A DNA stretch of 64,000 nucleotides, from assembly GCA_029861865.1 (NCBI GenBank), contig JAOTYL010000002.1, forward strand, positions 1 to 64,000, read 5' to 3'. The position numbers and the translations under genes are program-made. Positions within the stretch are counted from its first letter, which is position 1, and each line of letters begins with the position of its first letter. This DNA comes from Myxococcales bacterium (GTDB lineage: Bacteria > Myxococcota_A > Polyangia > Polyangiales > Houyiibacteriaceae). Shown here in pieces: positions 50,518 to 58,553 of this stretch. The notes under the pieces are model-generated. The model did not search any database. It was not told the origin of the DNA and worked only from the letters and a program-made list of their open reading frames with translations.

Positions 50518-51381
50518 ATGCGGATCGCGGAGTTGTATGCGGCGAACCGGGAGCCGGTTTTCTCGCTCGAGTTTTTCACGCCGAAGGACGAAGCGGGCCG
50601 GAGGGCCTTGTTCCGCGCAATCGAGCGGCTGCTGGCGATCGAACCCGCGTTCGTGTCGATCACCTGCGGGGCTGCCGGAACGACCCGGGAGCGCACCGCT
50701 GACCTCGCGATCGAGGTGCAGCGAGAGCTTGGCGTCTCGACGATGGCGCACCTCGTGTGCACCGGGACCACCAAAGAAGAGCTCGACGAGACCCTGCGAC
50801 ACATGGAAGGACATGGCATCGAAAACATCCTGGCCCTGCGAGGCGACCCACCCCGGGGCGCGTCCGCCTGGACCCCGGTCGAGGGGGGGTTTCATCACGC
50901 CAACGAGCTCGCCGCGTTCATCAGAGGGCGATTCGATTTAGGCATCGCCGGCGCATGTTATCCCGAGAAACACCACGAGGCCCCGAGCCTCGAGGCGGAC
51001 ATCGACAACCTCGTGCGCAAGGTCGAGGCGGGCGTAGAGGTCCTCATCACGCAGCTGTTCTTCGAGAACGACCGATACTGGTCCTTCGTCGAAGCGGTGC
51101 GCAAGCGCGGAGTCGAGGTGCCGATCGTGCCCGGGATCATGCCTGTGCTGAACCTTGCAAACCTTCAACGGATCGCGTCGCTGTCCCCGGGGACGACGGT
51201 GCCCGCGGCTCTCGAAGCGGGGCTTCGAAGGGCCGGTGACGACGGGGTAGCGGCATTTGAAACGGGCGTCGCGTTTGCGGCGGCGCAATGTCGTGCGCTT
51301 CTGGACAGAGGAGCGCCAGGGATTCACTTCTATACGCTCAATCGATCCAAAGCGACCCTGAGCACCATCGCGTCCCTCTGA
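50518..51381 (+). CDS. metF: Methylenetetrahydrofolate reductase
   Basis: The 287-residue product is a bacterial-type MetF: SLEFFTPKDEAGRRALFRAI at the N-terminus, FVSITCGAAGTTRERTADLA, MAHLVCTGTTKEEL, HGIENILALRGDPPRG (FAD and folate contacts) and GVEVLITQLFFENDRYWSFV near the C-terminal half. It reduces 5,10-methylene-THF to 5-methyl-THF for methionine synthesis with an FAD. It begins 11 bases after the LPMO-like gene, with no clear shared function. Confidence 0.95.
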   Translation: MRIAELYAANREPVFSLEFFTPKDEAGRRALFRAIERLLAIEPAFVSITCGAAGTTRERTADLAIEVQRELGVSTMAHLVCTGTTKEELDETLRHMEGHGIENILALRGDPPRGASAWTPVEGGFHHANELAAFIRGRFDLGIAGACYPEKHHEAPSLEADIDNLVRKVEAGVEVLITQLFFENDRYWSFVEAVRKRGVEVPIVPGIMPVLNLANLQRIASLSPGTTVPAALEAGLRRAGDDGVAAFETGVAFAAAQCRALLDRGAPGIHFYTLNRSKATLSTIASL

Positions 51382-51415
51382 CGCCGACACTGGCGCTGAC
51401 GCTGGGGCTGCCACC
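51380..51415. repeat. Short GCTGAC/GACRCTG repeat after metF
   Basis: Directly after the metF stop, units related to CTGACGC and GACACTGGC (CTGACGCCGACACTGGCG, then CTGACGCTGGGGCTG) occur for about 36 bases. They resemble the coding repeat of the nearby LPMO-like gene and the block after the carbonic anhydrase gene. Confidence 0.5.
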
Positions 51416-51465
51416 TGCTACAAGTACCCGAGCCGTACACCAGACCCTGACCGTTCAGTCGCGCG

Positions 51466-52527
51466 ATGTATACCAAGAGGAACTACTCGATGAAGGATAT
51501 GGCCTGGTGGACTCGCCAGGACACGGTTCTTTTGTTTCTGATCGCGCTCGTCCCCGTGATCGTTTACGAGATCCTCGATCAAAAGTGGCTCCATCTTCCA
51601 TGGCTGCCCATTGCCGTCGTCGGCACGGCTGTCGCTTTCATCATCAGCTTCCAGAACAACGCCACGTACGATCGCGTTTGGGAGGCGAGAAAGATCTGGG
51701 GTGGGATCGTCAACGCCTCGAGAGCCTGGGGCATCGCGGTGAACGATTTCATCACCAATGACTTCACCGATGAGAAGGTTGGTGATGCCGAGCTGAGAGC
51801 GATCCGTAAAGAGCTGATCTTCCGGCATGTGGCTTGGTTGACCGCGCTGCGGCACGCGATGAGACAACCGCGGCCGTGGGAGCACGCGATGAAGCACCCA
51901 ACGAATAGGGAATGGAGGGACATGATCGGGGTAAGAGAGCATCGCTATCTGCTCGAAGACGAGCTCGAGCTCTACCTCTCGGAGGAAGAACGCGCCTATG
52001 TCCTCTCCAAATCCAACAAGGCCACGCAGATCATCTCTCTTCAATCGAAAGAGCTGCGCCGACTTCGAACCCGGGGACTCATCGAAGACTTCAGACACAT
52101 GGAGATGGAGAACCTGTTGGTAGAGCTCTACGCGCTGCAGGGCAAATCGGAACGGATCAAGAATTTCCCCTATCCGCGACAGTACGCAACTCTCAATTCG
52201 ACGTTCTTGTGGATCTTTGTGATCCTCCTTCCGTTCGGCGTGATGTTCGAGTTCGACAGAATTGGAGCCGAATTGGTCCCCAAGTATCCATACATCGGTG
52301 CGAACTTCGTCTGGCTGAGCGTGCCCTTCAGCGTTCTCGTCATGTGGGTCTTTCACACGATGGAGCGAATCGGACGAGTCAGCGAGAATCCGTTCGAAGG
52401 GACGCCAAACGACGTGCCGATCACGACGATTTCCCGAGGCATCGAGATCGATCTCCGCGAAATGATCGACGAGGATCCCGCATCGATCCCGGCCCCGATC
52501 GAACCGCAATACGACACCCAAACGTGA
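51466..52527 (+). CDS. Bestrophin-family anion channel
   Basis: The 353-residue product matches the bacterial bestrophin family: hydrophobic helices at about 22-36, 44-62, 242-258 and 272-292, with SFQNNATYDRVWEARKIWGG between the first pair (a hallmark WExRxxWG-type region), and the NSTFLWIFVILLPFGVMFEF pore region. The C-terminal tail (GTPNDVPITTISRGIEIDLR) is typical. Bestrophins conduct anions such as chloride and bicarbonate. A carbonic anhydrase gene starts 8 bases later, which points to bicarbonate transport. The start at 51466 begins MYTKRNYSMKDM; MKDM at 51490 is an alternative. Confidence 0.85.
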   Translation: MYTKRNYSMKDMAWWTRQDTVLLFLIALVPVIVYEILDQKWLHLPWLPIAVVGTAVAFIISFQNNATYDRVWEARKIWGGIVNASRAWGIAVNDFITNDFTDEKVGDAELRAIRKELIFRHVAWLTALRHAMRQPRPWEHAMKHPTNREWRDMIGVREHRYLLEDELELYLSEEERAYVLSKSNKATQIISLQSKELRRLRTRGLIEDFRHMEMENLLVELYALQGKSERIKNFPYPRQYATLNSTFLWIFVILLPFGVMFEFDRIGAELVPKYPYIGANFVWLSVPFSVLVMWVFHTMERIGRVSENPFEGTPNDVPITTISRGIEIDLREMIDEDPASIPAPIEPQYDTQT

Positions 52528-52535
52528 GGAGCGCC

Positions 52536-53174
52536 ATGAGTACCTATCAAGAGGTCTTTGAGAACAACCGCAAATGGGTCGAGGAGAATACCCAACGAGA
52601 CCCTGATTTCTTCCGGCGGCTCGCGGATCACCAAGACCCGGACTTTTTGTTCATCGGATGCGCCGATAGCCGTGTCCCTGCCAACGAGATCATGGGGCTC
52701 GATCCCGGCGACGTTTTCGTTCACCGCAACGTGGCCAACCTGGTCGTCAATACCGATATCAACGCACAGTCGGTCATCCAGTACGGGGTCGCGAACCTCG
52801 ATGTGAAGCACATCATCGTTTGTGGACACTATGGGTGCGGCGGAGTGGCGGCGGCGATGCAGCCAGCAGACCTCGGTTTGCTCAACGGCTGGCTGCGTGA
52901 GATTCGAGACGTTTACCGTTTGCACCAAAAGGAGCTGGACGCCATCAAGGACACCGATGCTCGCTACAGGCGACTGATCGAGCTGAACGTTCAAGAGCAG
53001 TGCGTCAATGTGATCAAGACCGCCGTCGTCCAGAAGACATACCTGCGAACAGGCCATCCGACCGTGCACGGATGGGTGTACGACATCTCGAACGGGCTAT
53101 TGCGCGACCTGGAAATCCCGTTCGGAAAAATCCTCGAGCGGATCCAGGAAATCTACCGCCTAGAAGCCACGTGA
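52536..53174 (+). CDS. can: Beta-class carbonic anhydrase
   Basis: The ATG at 52536 has GAGGAG upstream and gives 212 residues. The zinc ligands are all present: C42 and D44 in GCADSRVPANE, H98 and C101 in CGHYGCGG. The substrate-site VHRNVANLV and QYGVANLDVKHIIV match the family. It interconverts CO2 and bicarbonate. Coupling to a bestrophin channel suggests a bicarbonate-handling unit for pH or CO2 supply to carboxylases. Confidence 0.95.
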   Translation: MSTYQEVFENNRKWVEENTQRDPDFFRRLADHQDPDFLFIGCADSRVPANEIMGLDPGDVFVHRNVANLVVNTDINAQSVIQYGVANLDVKHIIVCGHYGCGGVAAAMQPADLGLLNGWLREIRDVYRLHQKELDAIKDTDARYRRLIELNVQEQCVNVIKTAVVQKTYLRTGHPTVHGWVYDISNGLLRDLEIPFGKILERIQEIYRLEAT

Positions 53175-53206
53175 CGCTGCCGCTGCCGCTGACACTGCTG
53201 CCAACA
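53173..53206. repeat. Short CTGCCG/GCTGACACTG repeat after carbonic anhydrase
   Basis: Immediately after the carbonic anhydrase stop, about 33 bases consist of CTGCCGCTGCCG followed by CTGACACTGCTGCC. The unit is related to those at 51380-51415 and inside the LPMO-like gene. The gap between the two convergent genes consists almost entirely of this block. Confidence 0.5.
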
Positions 53207-54679
53207 CTACCCCGGCGAGCCCTCGTGCAGCTTGAGGTATTTCAGGAACTCGCGCCTCGTCTGTGGGCCGTGCTTTCGGTAGCTCGGGCGCTTCAAGGAT
53301 GGGTCCGCTTCGATCGCGGCTTTGGCTAGGGAGACATCGTCGCCTGCAATGGCGCAGCGGGTCGCATCGACGTCGATCCCGTATACCCCGGCGGCGTTCA
53401 AACCGAGGATCTTCGCGCGGATCTCGTCGCTGAGAGCGGGGTAGCCATACTCGTCCTGCATGCTCTGTGGGATCTGAAATGTGCGAAACGCGTTGATCTG
53501 GTCTTGGGGCGAGCCATACCAAATCGAGTCGGTGCCCCAGAGGATCCGGTCTTCTCCGAGATTGACGAGGAGCTTCCCCAACACGTGAGCCGCCTGAGTT
53601 GGCTGCGTCATCAGGAGCCGCCAGGTGCTCCCGAGCTCGGCGTAGACGTTGCCTTGCTTGCCGATCCCGTTGTCGAGGACCGCCTTCACCAGCGTATCGA
53701 CACCTTGCAGAGAGGTTGGGTCGTAGGGGCCCTCTTCCACCGAACGCTCGTAGCCGGAATGGTACACGAGAAAGTTCACGTCCGGATACCTCGGCGCGAC
53801 CACCCCGATGTCTTCGGGGGTCGTCGTAGCGGGATCCAACCCAAACAGCGACAGACCCTTGTGCGCGCAGATCAACTTCACATCGAGCTCTCGCGCTTTT
53901 TCGATGAACGGAATGCCGATCGCCTCGTCATCGAGGCGCCAAGAGTTGAACTGAGTGTACACTTTCCACGCCGCGATTTCTTGTTCTTCTTTGAGGGCTT
54001 GCATCCCGTCGAGCTGCGCTTGCCCTTGGTCCGGCAAGACGATCCCGTGGATGACGAGGCGCTTCGAGTCTGCCAGGCAGTTGACGATTTCCCGGGTGGC
54101 CGCGGCCTCGTCGGTCTCGAGCGGATTGTTGCCGGGAACCGCCGGCACCTGCGACAACACGGCAACGCTGGTGTCGCTGTTCACGAAAAGCTCGCGGATG
54201 TAGTGGTCCGCATCGAAACAATCGACGAAGTCCATCTCGCCGCAGCCCGACTGCGGGAACATCGCCAACGCGCCTTCGAATCCTCCGCCTTCACGCCAAG
54301 CACCGTTTGGGTTCACGTGATGGGTCTGGACGTCGAAGATGAACTCGCCGCCCTGGAGCGCTTCACATGCGCCGGCATCCAGCATCATCCCGGCGTCGAC
54401 GTCGAATCCCGCGTCCCCTCCAGCGCCGCCAGCGTTCTCGCTCGAGCATCCATAGACCTGATTGATCACGCAAAGGGCCGTTGCCGTTCCCATCGTGCTC
54501 GAAACGAATTCACGACGCGAGAGCCCGAGCCGCCGCGACTTCTCGGCCACCAAGCGGTGAAAGATTTCTTCTGCAATACGGTCGCGTTTGGTCGGCGGCG
54601 GAGGATCGAACTCCCCATTCGAGCCCGTCCGAAACGGAATCGGCGATTCGATCGGTGGCTCATGTGAGCTCTTCTTCAC
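53207..54679 (-). CDS. Tat-exported amidohydrolase-like metalloenzyme
   Basis: The start is a GTG at 54679; 490 residues. Residues 1-50 are a proline-rich and basic extension, and the Tat motif SRREFVSSTMG lies near residue 53, followed by a hydrophobic segment and a possible lipobox (VYGC). The rest is an Amidohydrolase_2-type TIM barrel: FDVQTHHVNPNG (HxH-type metal site), VYTQFNSWRLDDEAI, LICAHKGLSLFG (metal His), FLVYHSGYERS and ILWGTDSIWYGSPQDQINAF (catalytic Asp). Such enzymes decarboxylate or hydrolyse aromatic acids and esters. The long N-terminal extension before the Tat motif is unusual. Confidence 0.8.
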   Translation of the reverse strand: MKKSSHEPPIESPIPFRTGSNGEFDPPPPTKRDRIAEEIFHRLVAEKSRRLGLSRREFVSSTMGTATALCVINQVYGCSSENAGGAGGDAGFDVDAGMMLDAGACEALQGGEFIFDVQTHHVNPNGAWREGGGFEGALAMFPQSGCGEMDFVDCFDADHYIRELFVNSDTSVAVLSQVPAVPGNNPLETDEAAATREIVNCLADSKRLVIHGIVLPDQGQAQLDGMQALKEEQEIAAWKVYTQFNSWRLDDEAIGIPFIEKARELDVKLICAHKGLSLFGLDPATTTPEDIGVVAPRYPDVNFLVYHSGYERSVEEGPYDPTSLQGVDTLVKAVLDNGIGKQGNVYAELGSTWRLLMTQPTQAAHVLGKLLVNLGEDRILWGTDSIWYGSPQDQINAFRTFQIPQSMQDEYGYPALSDEIRAKILGLNAAGVYGIDVDATRCAIAGDDVSLAKAAIEADPSLKRPSYRKHGPQTRREFLKYLKLHEGSPG

Positions 54680-54723
54680 AGCACGATGATAGCGCGCCGC
54701 CGACGGGGTGACGACCGCTGTCT

Positions 54724-55086
54724 TCAAACACCCCGAAAGAAGGCCATCGAGACGCCGGCTCCCATCATCAGTAAGCCGATGCAGATCACTACGAAACCGA
54801 GGCCGCCGACATAACACCAGGACATCACGCCGGGTCGCTCTTCGGGAAGAAGACAGGTGTTGAACCGTAGCGGCCGCCAGTACCAGCCGCGTGGCAGCTC
54901 GCCTCTCGGATTGAGAACCTGGTAGAGCCGGATGTGATAGATGAACCCTGTCGGCACGCCCACCACGAAGCCTAGTACCGTGATCCAGATGCCGTTGTAA
55001 TAGAGCGTCTCCCAGGGAGCGAACCAGGCGCCGCTCAACAGGCACATGAAAGCGGTGACCGCCGCCACGATCCCAAGCTCACGCAT
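54724..55086 (-). CDS. Two- to three-helix membrane protein, unknown
   Basis: The 120-residue product has hydrophobic helices at about 5-22, 32-50 and 93-115 with a hydrophilic middle (IYHIRLYQVLNPRGELPRGW). The ELPRGWYWRPLRFNTCLLPE segment is probably on one side of the membrane. No family was recognised. It precedes the amidohydrolase on the same strand after 44 bases and diverges from the second Rieske gene with 158 bases between. Confidence 0.55.
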   Translation of the reverse strand: MRELGIVAAVTAFMCLLSGAWFAPWETLYYNGIWITVLGFVVGVPTGFIYHIRLYQVLNPRGELPRGWYWRPLRFNTCLLPEERPGVMSWCYVGGLGFVVICIGLLMMGAGVSMAFFRGV

Positions 55087-55244
55087 TGCTGCACCACGTC
55101 GGTTCTTTCGTTCGGTCCGGCACAGATTTTCAGGTTAAACCCTCCATTGCGCCGTAGGCCAGCTTTCGCGAAAAAGCTGCGCTTCACCAGAGTGGAAAGA
55201 GTACTTGCATTAAAGCGTTTTTCGTTTTTAAACAGTCCCCCATC

Positions 55245-56297
55245 ATGCGTAATTCGGGTTTTGTGACACGGGAGTCGAATCGTCTCCGAGCGTTCCCAAC
55301 CGGCTGGTTCCTGATCTGTTTCTCAGACGAGCTCGAGGCCGGCGAGGTGAAGTCGATCAAGTTCATGGGCCAAGACCTGGTCGTGTTTCGGACCGAGTCG
55401 GGAGAGGCATGCTTGAGTGACGCCTTTTGCCCACACATGGGCGCTCATTTTGCCTACGGCGGCGCGATCGAAGGCGAGATTCTGCGCTGCCCATTCCACG
55501 GATTCTGTTTCGACACCGAAGGCAACTGCATCAAGACGGGCTACGGCACGAAGCCCCCGCGGAAGGCGAAGCTCCGCACCTGGCCCCTCCAAGAAATGAA
55601 CGGGCTGATTCTCGCGCATCATCAACAGGACTGGAAGGCTCCCGAGTGGACCGTGCCCAAGCTCGATGACGACGAGTGGACCCCGCTGACCCACCACACC
55701 TGGGAGCTCCGCGCCAATCCCTACGACACCGCCGAGAACAGCGTCGACTTCGGGCATTTCTCGACCGTCCACGGGTATCGCAAAACGGAGATCCTCCGGC
55801 CACTCCACACCGATGGCCCCAAGCTGACAGCGCGTTACGCGATGGATCGCGACGCGGGCGTGTTTGGAAACAAGAACGACCTTCGGGCGGAGTTCGAGAT
55901 TACCAAGTGGGGTCTCGGCTACTCGTGCGTCGAGGTCGAAGTGCCTGAATACGGCCTGCGCTCGCGACACTTCGTGTTCCCCAGCGCCATCGACCACGAG
56001 ATGCTCAAGCTGAGTCTCGCGATCAGCCTTCGACACGTCGCGCACCCCGAAAAGATTAACCCTTTGCTCAGGCTCGTCCCGAGGAGCGTGCTCCACAAAT
56101 TGATCCTCGCGGCCTCGATGCGCGGCTACAAGGACGACGTCTCCCAAGACTTCGAAATTTGGCGCAACAAAATCGGTATCGAGCGCCCTCCCCTCGCCGA
56201 AGGCGATGGTCCCATCCACGCTTTCCGAAAGTGGGCGAAGCAGTTCGACCCGAGCTCGTCCGGCGAGCACGATCGAGTGGTCAGCGCCGCCGAATAA
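55245..56297 (+). CDS. Rieske non-haem iron oxygenase (second copy; SdmA/KshA-like)
   Basis: The 350-residue product has the Rieske site CPHMGAHFAYGGAI ... CPFHGF (C62, H64, C82, H85) and the iron motif AENSVDFGHFSTVHGY (D168, H171, H176). N-terminal FPTGWFLICFSDELEAGEVK is typical of the sterol/steroid group. It is distantly related to the copy at 35271 and could be an SdmA-like C-4 demethylation oxygenase or a ketosteroid hydroxylase. The gap upstream is 158 bases with an AT-rich patch (55200-55235), a possible promoter. No reductase is adjacent; the next gene is a convergent GH31. Confidence 0.8.
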   Translation: MRNSGFVTRESNRLRAFPTGWFLICFSDELEAGEVKSIKFMGQDLVVFRTESGEACLSDAFCPHMGAHFAYGGAIEGEILRCPFHGFCFDTEGNCIKTGYGTKPPRKAKLRTWPLQEMNGLILAHHQQDWKAPEWTVPKLDDDEWTPLTHHTWELRANPYDTAENSVDFGHFSTVHGYRKTEILRPLHTDGPKLTARYAMDRDAGVFGNKNDLRAEFEITKWGLGYSCVEVEVPEYGLRSRHFVFPSAIDHEMLKLSLAISLRHVAHPEKINPLLRLVPRSVLHKLILAASMRGYKDDVSQDFEIWRNKIGIERPPLAEGDGPIHAFRKWAKQFDPSSSGEHDRVVSAAE

Positions 56298-56318
56298 CCG
56301 ACACCGAAACGCTCGCCG

Positions 56319-58481
56319 TTAGCGGCAGTCCTGCGGCGTAAGGTTTGCCTCGGCGTTTCGAAGGTCGTCCCGGTCCGCGTCGAGCGCATAGACCGGGGGG
56401 CTCCCGATCGGCGCAAGCAGGTCGAGCTCGATCGGTCCTCGAATGTCGTTTCCGGTCCAGACGTCGAACCATTTGCCCGCGGGGAAATACACCGTGCGTC
56501 TCGTTCCTTCGGTCAGGACCGGCGCAACCAAGAGCGAATCCCCGATCATGTATTGATCGCTGAGGTCCCATGTCTCCGGATCATTTGGGAAGTTGAGCAT
56601 CATGTGCCGCAGAATCGGCGCACCGGTCGTCTCCCACTCGGCAGCGAGCGTGACGAACTCGTCCATCAGCGCGCAGTGCACGTAGGTAAACTTTCGAAAA
56701 TGCGCGGTGGTTTCTTCGTCGCTGTCCCAACGATGGTTCTTAACTTTGTCCGCACCCTGATGCGTCCGCATGATCGGAGTGAACGCGCCTAGCTCGGTCC
56801 ACCGTTGATAGAGCTCTTTCGTGCTCGGGCCGTCGCTGCGCCCGAAGCCGGCGATGTCGTGTGTCACGAACGGCTGGCCGGCCAGCCCCAAGTTGATCAA
56901 GGCCGGGACCACCGTCGGCAAACCGTCGAGCTCGCTCCAGCTGGTTTCCTGGTCGCCGGTCCAGTGAATCTGCGCCACGCTTTGGACACCGGTGAACCCC
57001 GACCTTGCGAACATCACCCAGTTGCCGTCGGGACGAACGGTATCCATCGCTTCGCGGGTGGCACGTTGCCAATCGATGGGGAACGTATTGCGGCGCTCGA
57101 CCGGGTCGCTACCATCGCCGGCCACTGCATCGAGCGGAATTTCCTCGCCGAAGTCGGCCATCCAGCCGTCCACACCATAGTCGCGGACGATGTTCGCGAG
57201 CGACTCGGCGATGAAGTCCAAGGTATTGGGGTTGGAGAAATCGGGATGGCCGTTTTGCTCCGGGAGGTTGTTGCGAAGGATGGGAAGGTACGTTTCGCCA
57301 TCGGGATTGTTCACCAGCAAGCCCATCTCTTCCATCGTCGAGAACCTTTGATCGACGACCCCCGTGAGGCCGGGGTCTCGAACGATGAGGGGATTCACAT
57401 AGGCCAGAAACCGGTACCCACGGTCGTGTAGGCCCGTTACCATTTCGCCAAACTCGGGGTAGCACACGCTACAATCCTCGTTGCTCGGGCAGAGCTCTTT
57501 CGGAAGACACGTTTCTCGAGGTTCCCACACGTATCGCACTCCGAATCCGCCTGTGACGTTGACTCGCGCGCCGACCCAGTCCTGAACCCACATCGCCGAT
57601 ACCGGTATGTTGGCTGCCTCGAGTGCGTCGACCTCCGCAAGAACCGCATCGCGACCGCCCTGCGAGCCAATCCACAGCGAGTACGCCCAAAGAGGAGGCT
57701 GAGCCGGCCGACCGACGAGGTCGCCAAGCTGGCGAATCACGTCGACAGGCGTCGGTCCATGAAAGACGCGCCACACGACGGGCGCCCCGCTCACGACCTC
57801 GAACCACGCGATGTTTTGATCGGTAGCGCATAGGTCCACTCGCACTCGACGCTCCGTGTCGAAGAGCGCTCCAAAGCCCCGCGCATCGATGTAGTAAGGC
57901 ATCGGAAAGTACGTGGTGTGCTCGTCACCCGCCAGGATGCCAGAGCCATCTCGGCCAATGCCCTGTTCGGTGACCAAAAGCTGAAATTCCTCACCGCGCT
58001 GGTTGGTGGCGTTGTACTGCTCACCAAAACCGTGAAACGTACCTTCGGCATCGCAACGAATGCCGACCGCGATCGAATCGGCAGCGGTACCTGCGAGCTC
58101 GAGTCGAAATTCGCTGGCGTCGTCGCCTACCCTTTGGGCGGTCAGAGTCGCCGTGCGTGATTCGTCCGCGTTGGCGTATCGGACCGTGGCTCCGGACTCG
58201 TCGTTCGCCACGGAACGCACGGTCAGCGAATCGATCGTTTCGTTCATCCGCTGGACTTGCTCTGGCGCCCCGAGAAGAAAAGACTCGTCGAAGTTCCGCG
58301 CCACCGGCCCGGTTGGCGCCAACGCGAACAGCGTGCGCTCGCCGACGATGACCTCGACGGTGCCGTCGTCGTTCGCCACGATCTGCACCGTTTCCGCCGG
58401 CGAGGAGCTGTCACCGCCGCTGCTGCATCCCACCCCGAACCATAAGAGAATACCCAAGCCTGAAAGCCATGATCGTCGCAT
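56319..58481 (-). CDS. GH31 glycosidase lipoprotein, sulfoquinovosidase-like
   Basis: The 720-residue product has a lipoprotein signal (FGVGC) and a GH31 barrel. The nucleophile is Asp443 in DGWMADFGEE and the acid/base is Asp510 in WTGDQ. Residues Q300, R316 and W319 in WVQDWVGAR and GVRYVW align (with a 3-residue insertion) to Q288, R301 and W304 that bind sulfonate in E. coli YihQ. The later block MRTHQGADK also fits. This supports an exported sulfoquinovosidase-type enzyme acting on plant or algal sulfolipid. An alpha-glucosidase or xylosidase remains possible. The signal peptide sets it apart from cytosolic YihQ. Confidence 0.85.
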   Translation of the reverse strand: MRRSWLSGLGILLWFGVGCSSGGDSSSPAETVQIVANDDGTVEVIVGERTLFALAPTGPVARNFDESFLLGAPEQVQRMNETIDSLTVRSVANDESGATVRYANADESRTATLTAQRVGDDASEFRLELAGTAADSIAVGIRCDAEGTFHGFGEQYNATNQRGEEFQLLVTEQGIGRDGSGILAGDEHTTYFPMPYYIDARGFGALFDTERRVRVDLCATDQNIAWFEVVSGAPVVWRVFHGPTPVDVIRQLGDLVGRPAQPPLWAYSLWIGSQGGRDAVLAEVDALEAANIPVSAMWVQDWVGARVNVTGGFGVRYVWEPRETCLPKELCPSNEDCSVCYPEFGEMVTGLHDRGYRFLAYVNPLIVRDPGLTGVVDQRFSTMEEMGLLVNNPDGETYLPILRNNLPEQNGHPDFSNPNTLDFIAESLANIVRDYGVDGWMADFGEEIPLDAVAGDGSDPVERRNTFPIDWQRATREAMDTVRPDGNWVMFARSGFTGVQSVAQIHWTGDQETSWSELDGLPTVVPALINLGLAGQPFVTHDIAGFGRSDGPSTKELYQRWTELGAFTPIMRTHQGADKVKNHRWDSDEETTAHFRKFTYVHCALMDEFVTLAAEWETTGAPILRHMMLNFPNDPETWDLSDQYMIGDSLLVAPVLTEGTRRTVYFPAGKWFDVWTGNDIRGPIELDLLAPIGSPPVYALDADRDDLRNAEANLTPQDCR

Positions 58482-58553
58482 CTCGCCGCTCCTACCTAAG
58501 AGGCTTGAAGGATCCCCGGATCGAGACGGCTTGGCAAGCAGACGGCCCGCGGC

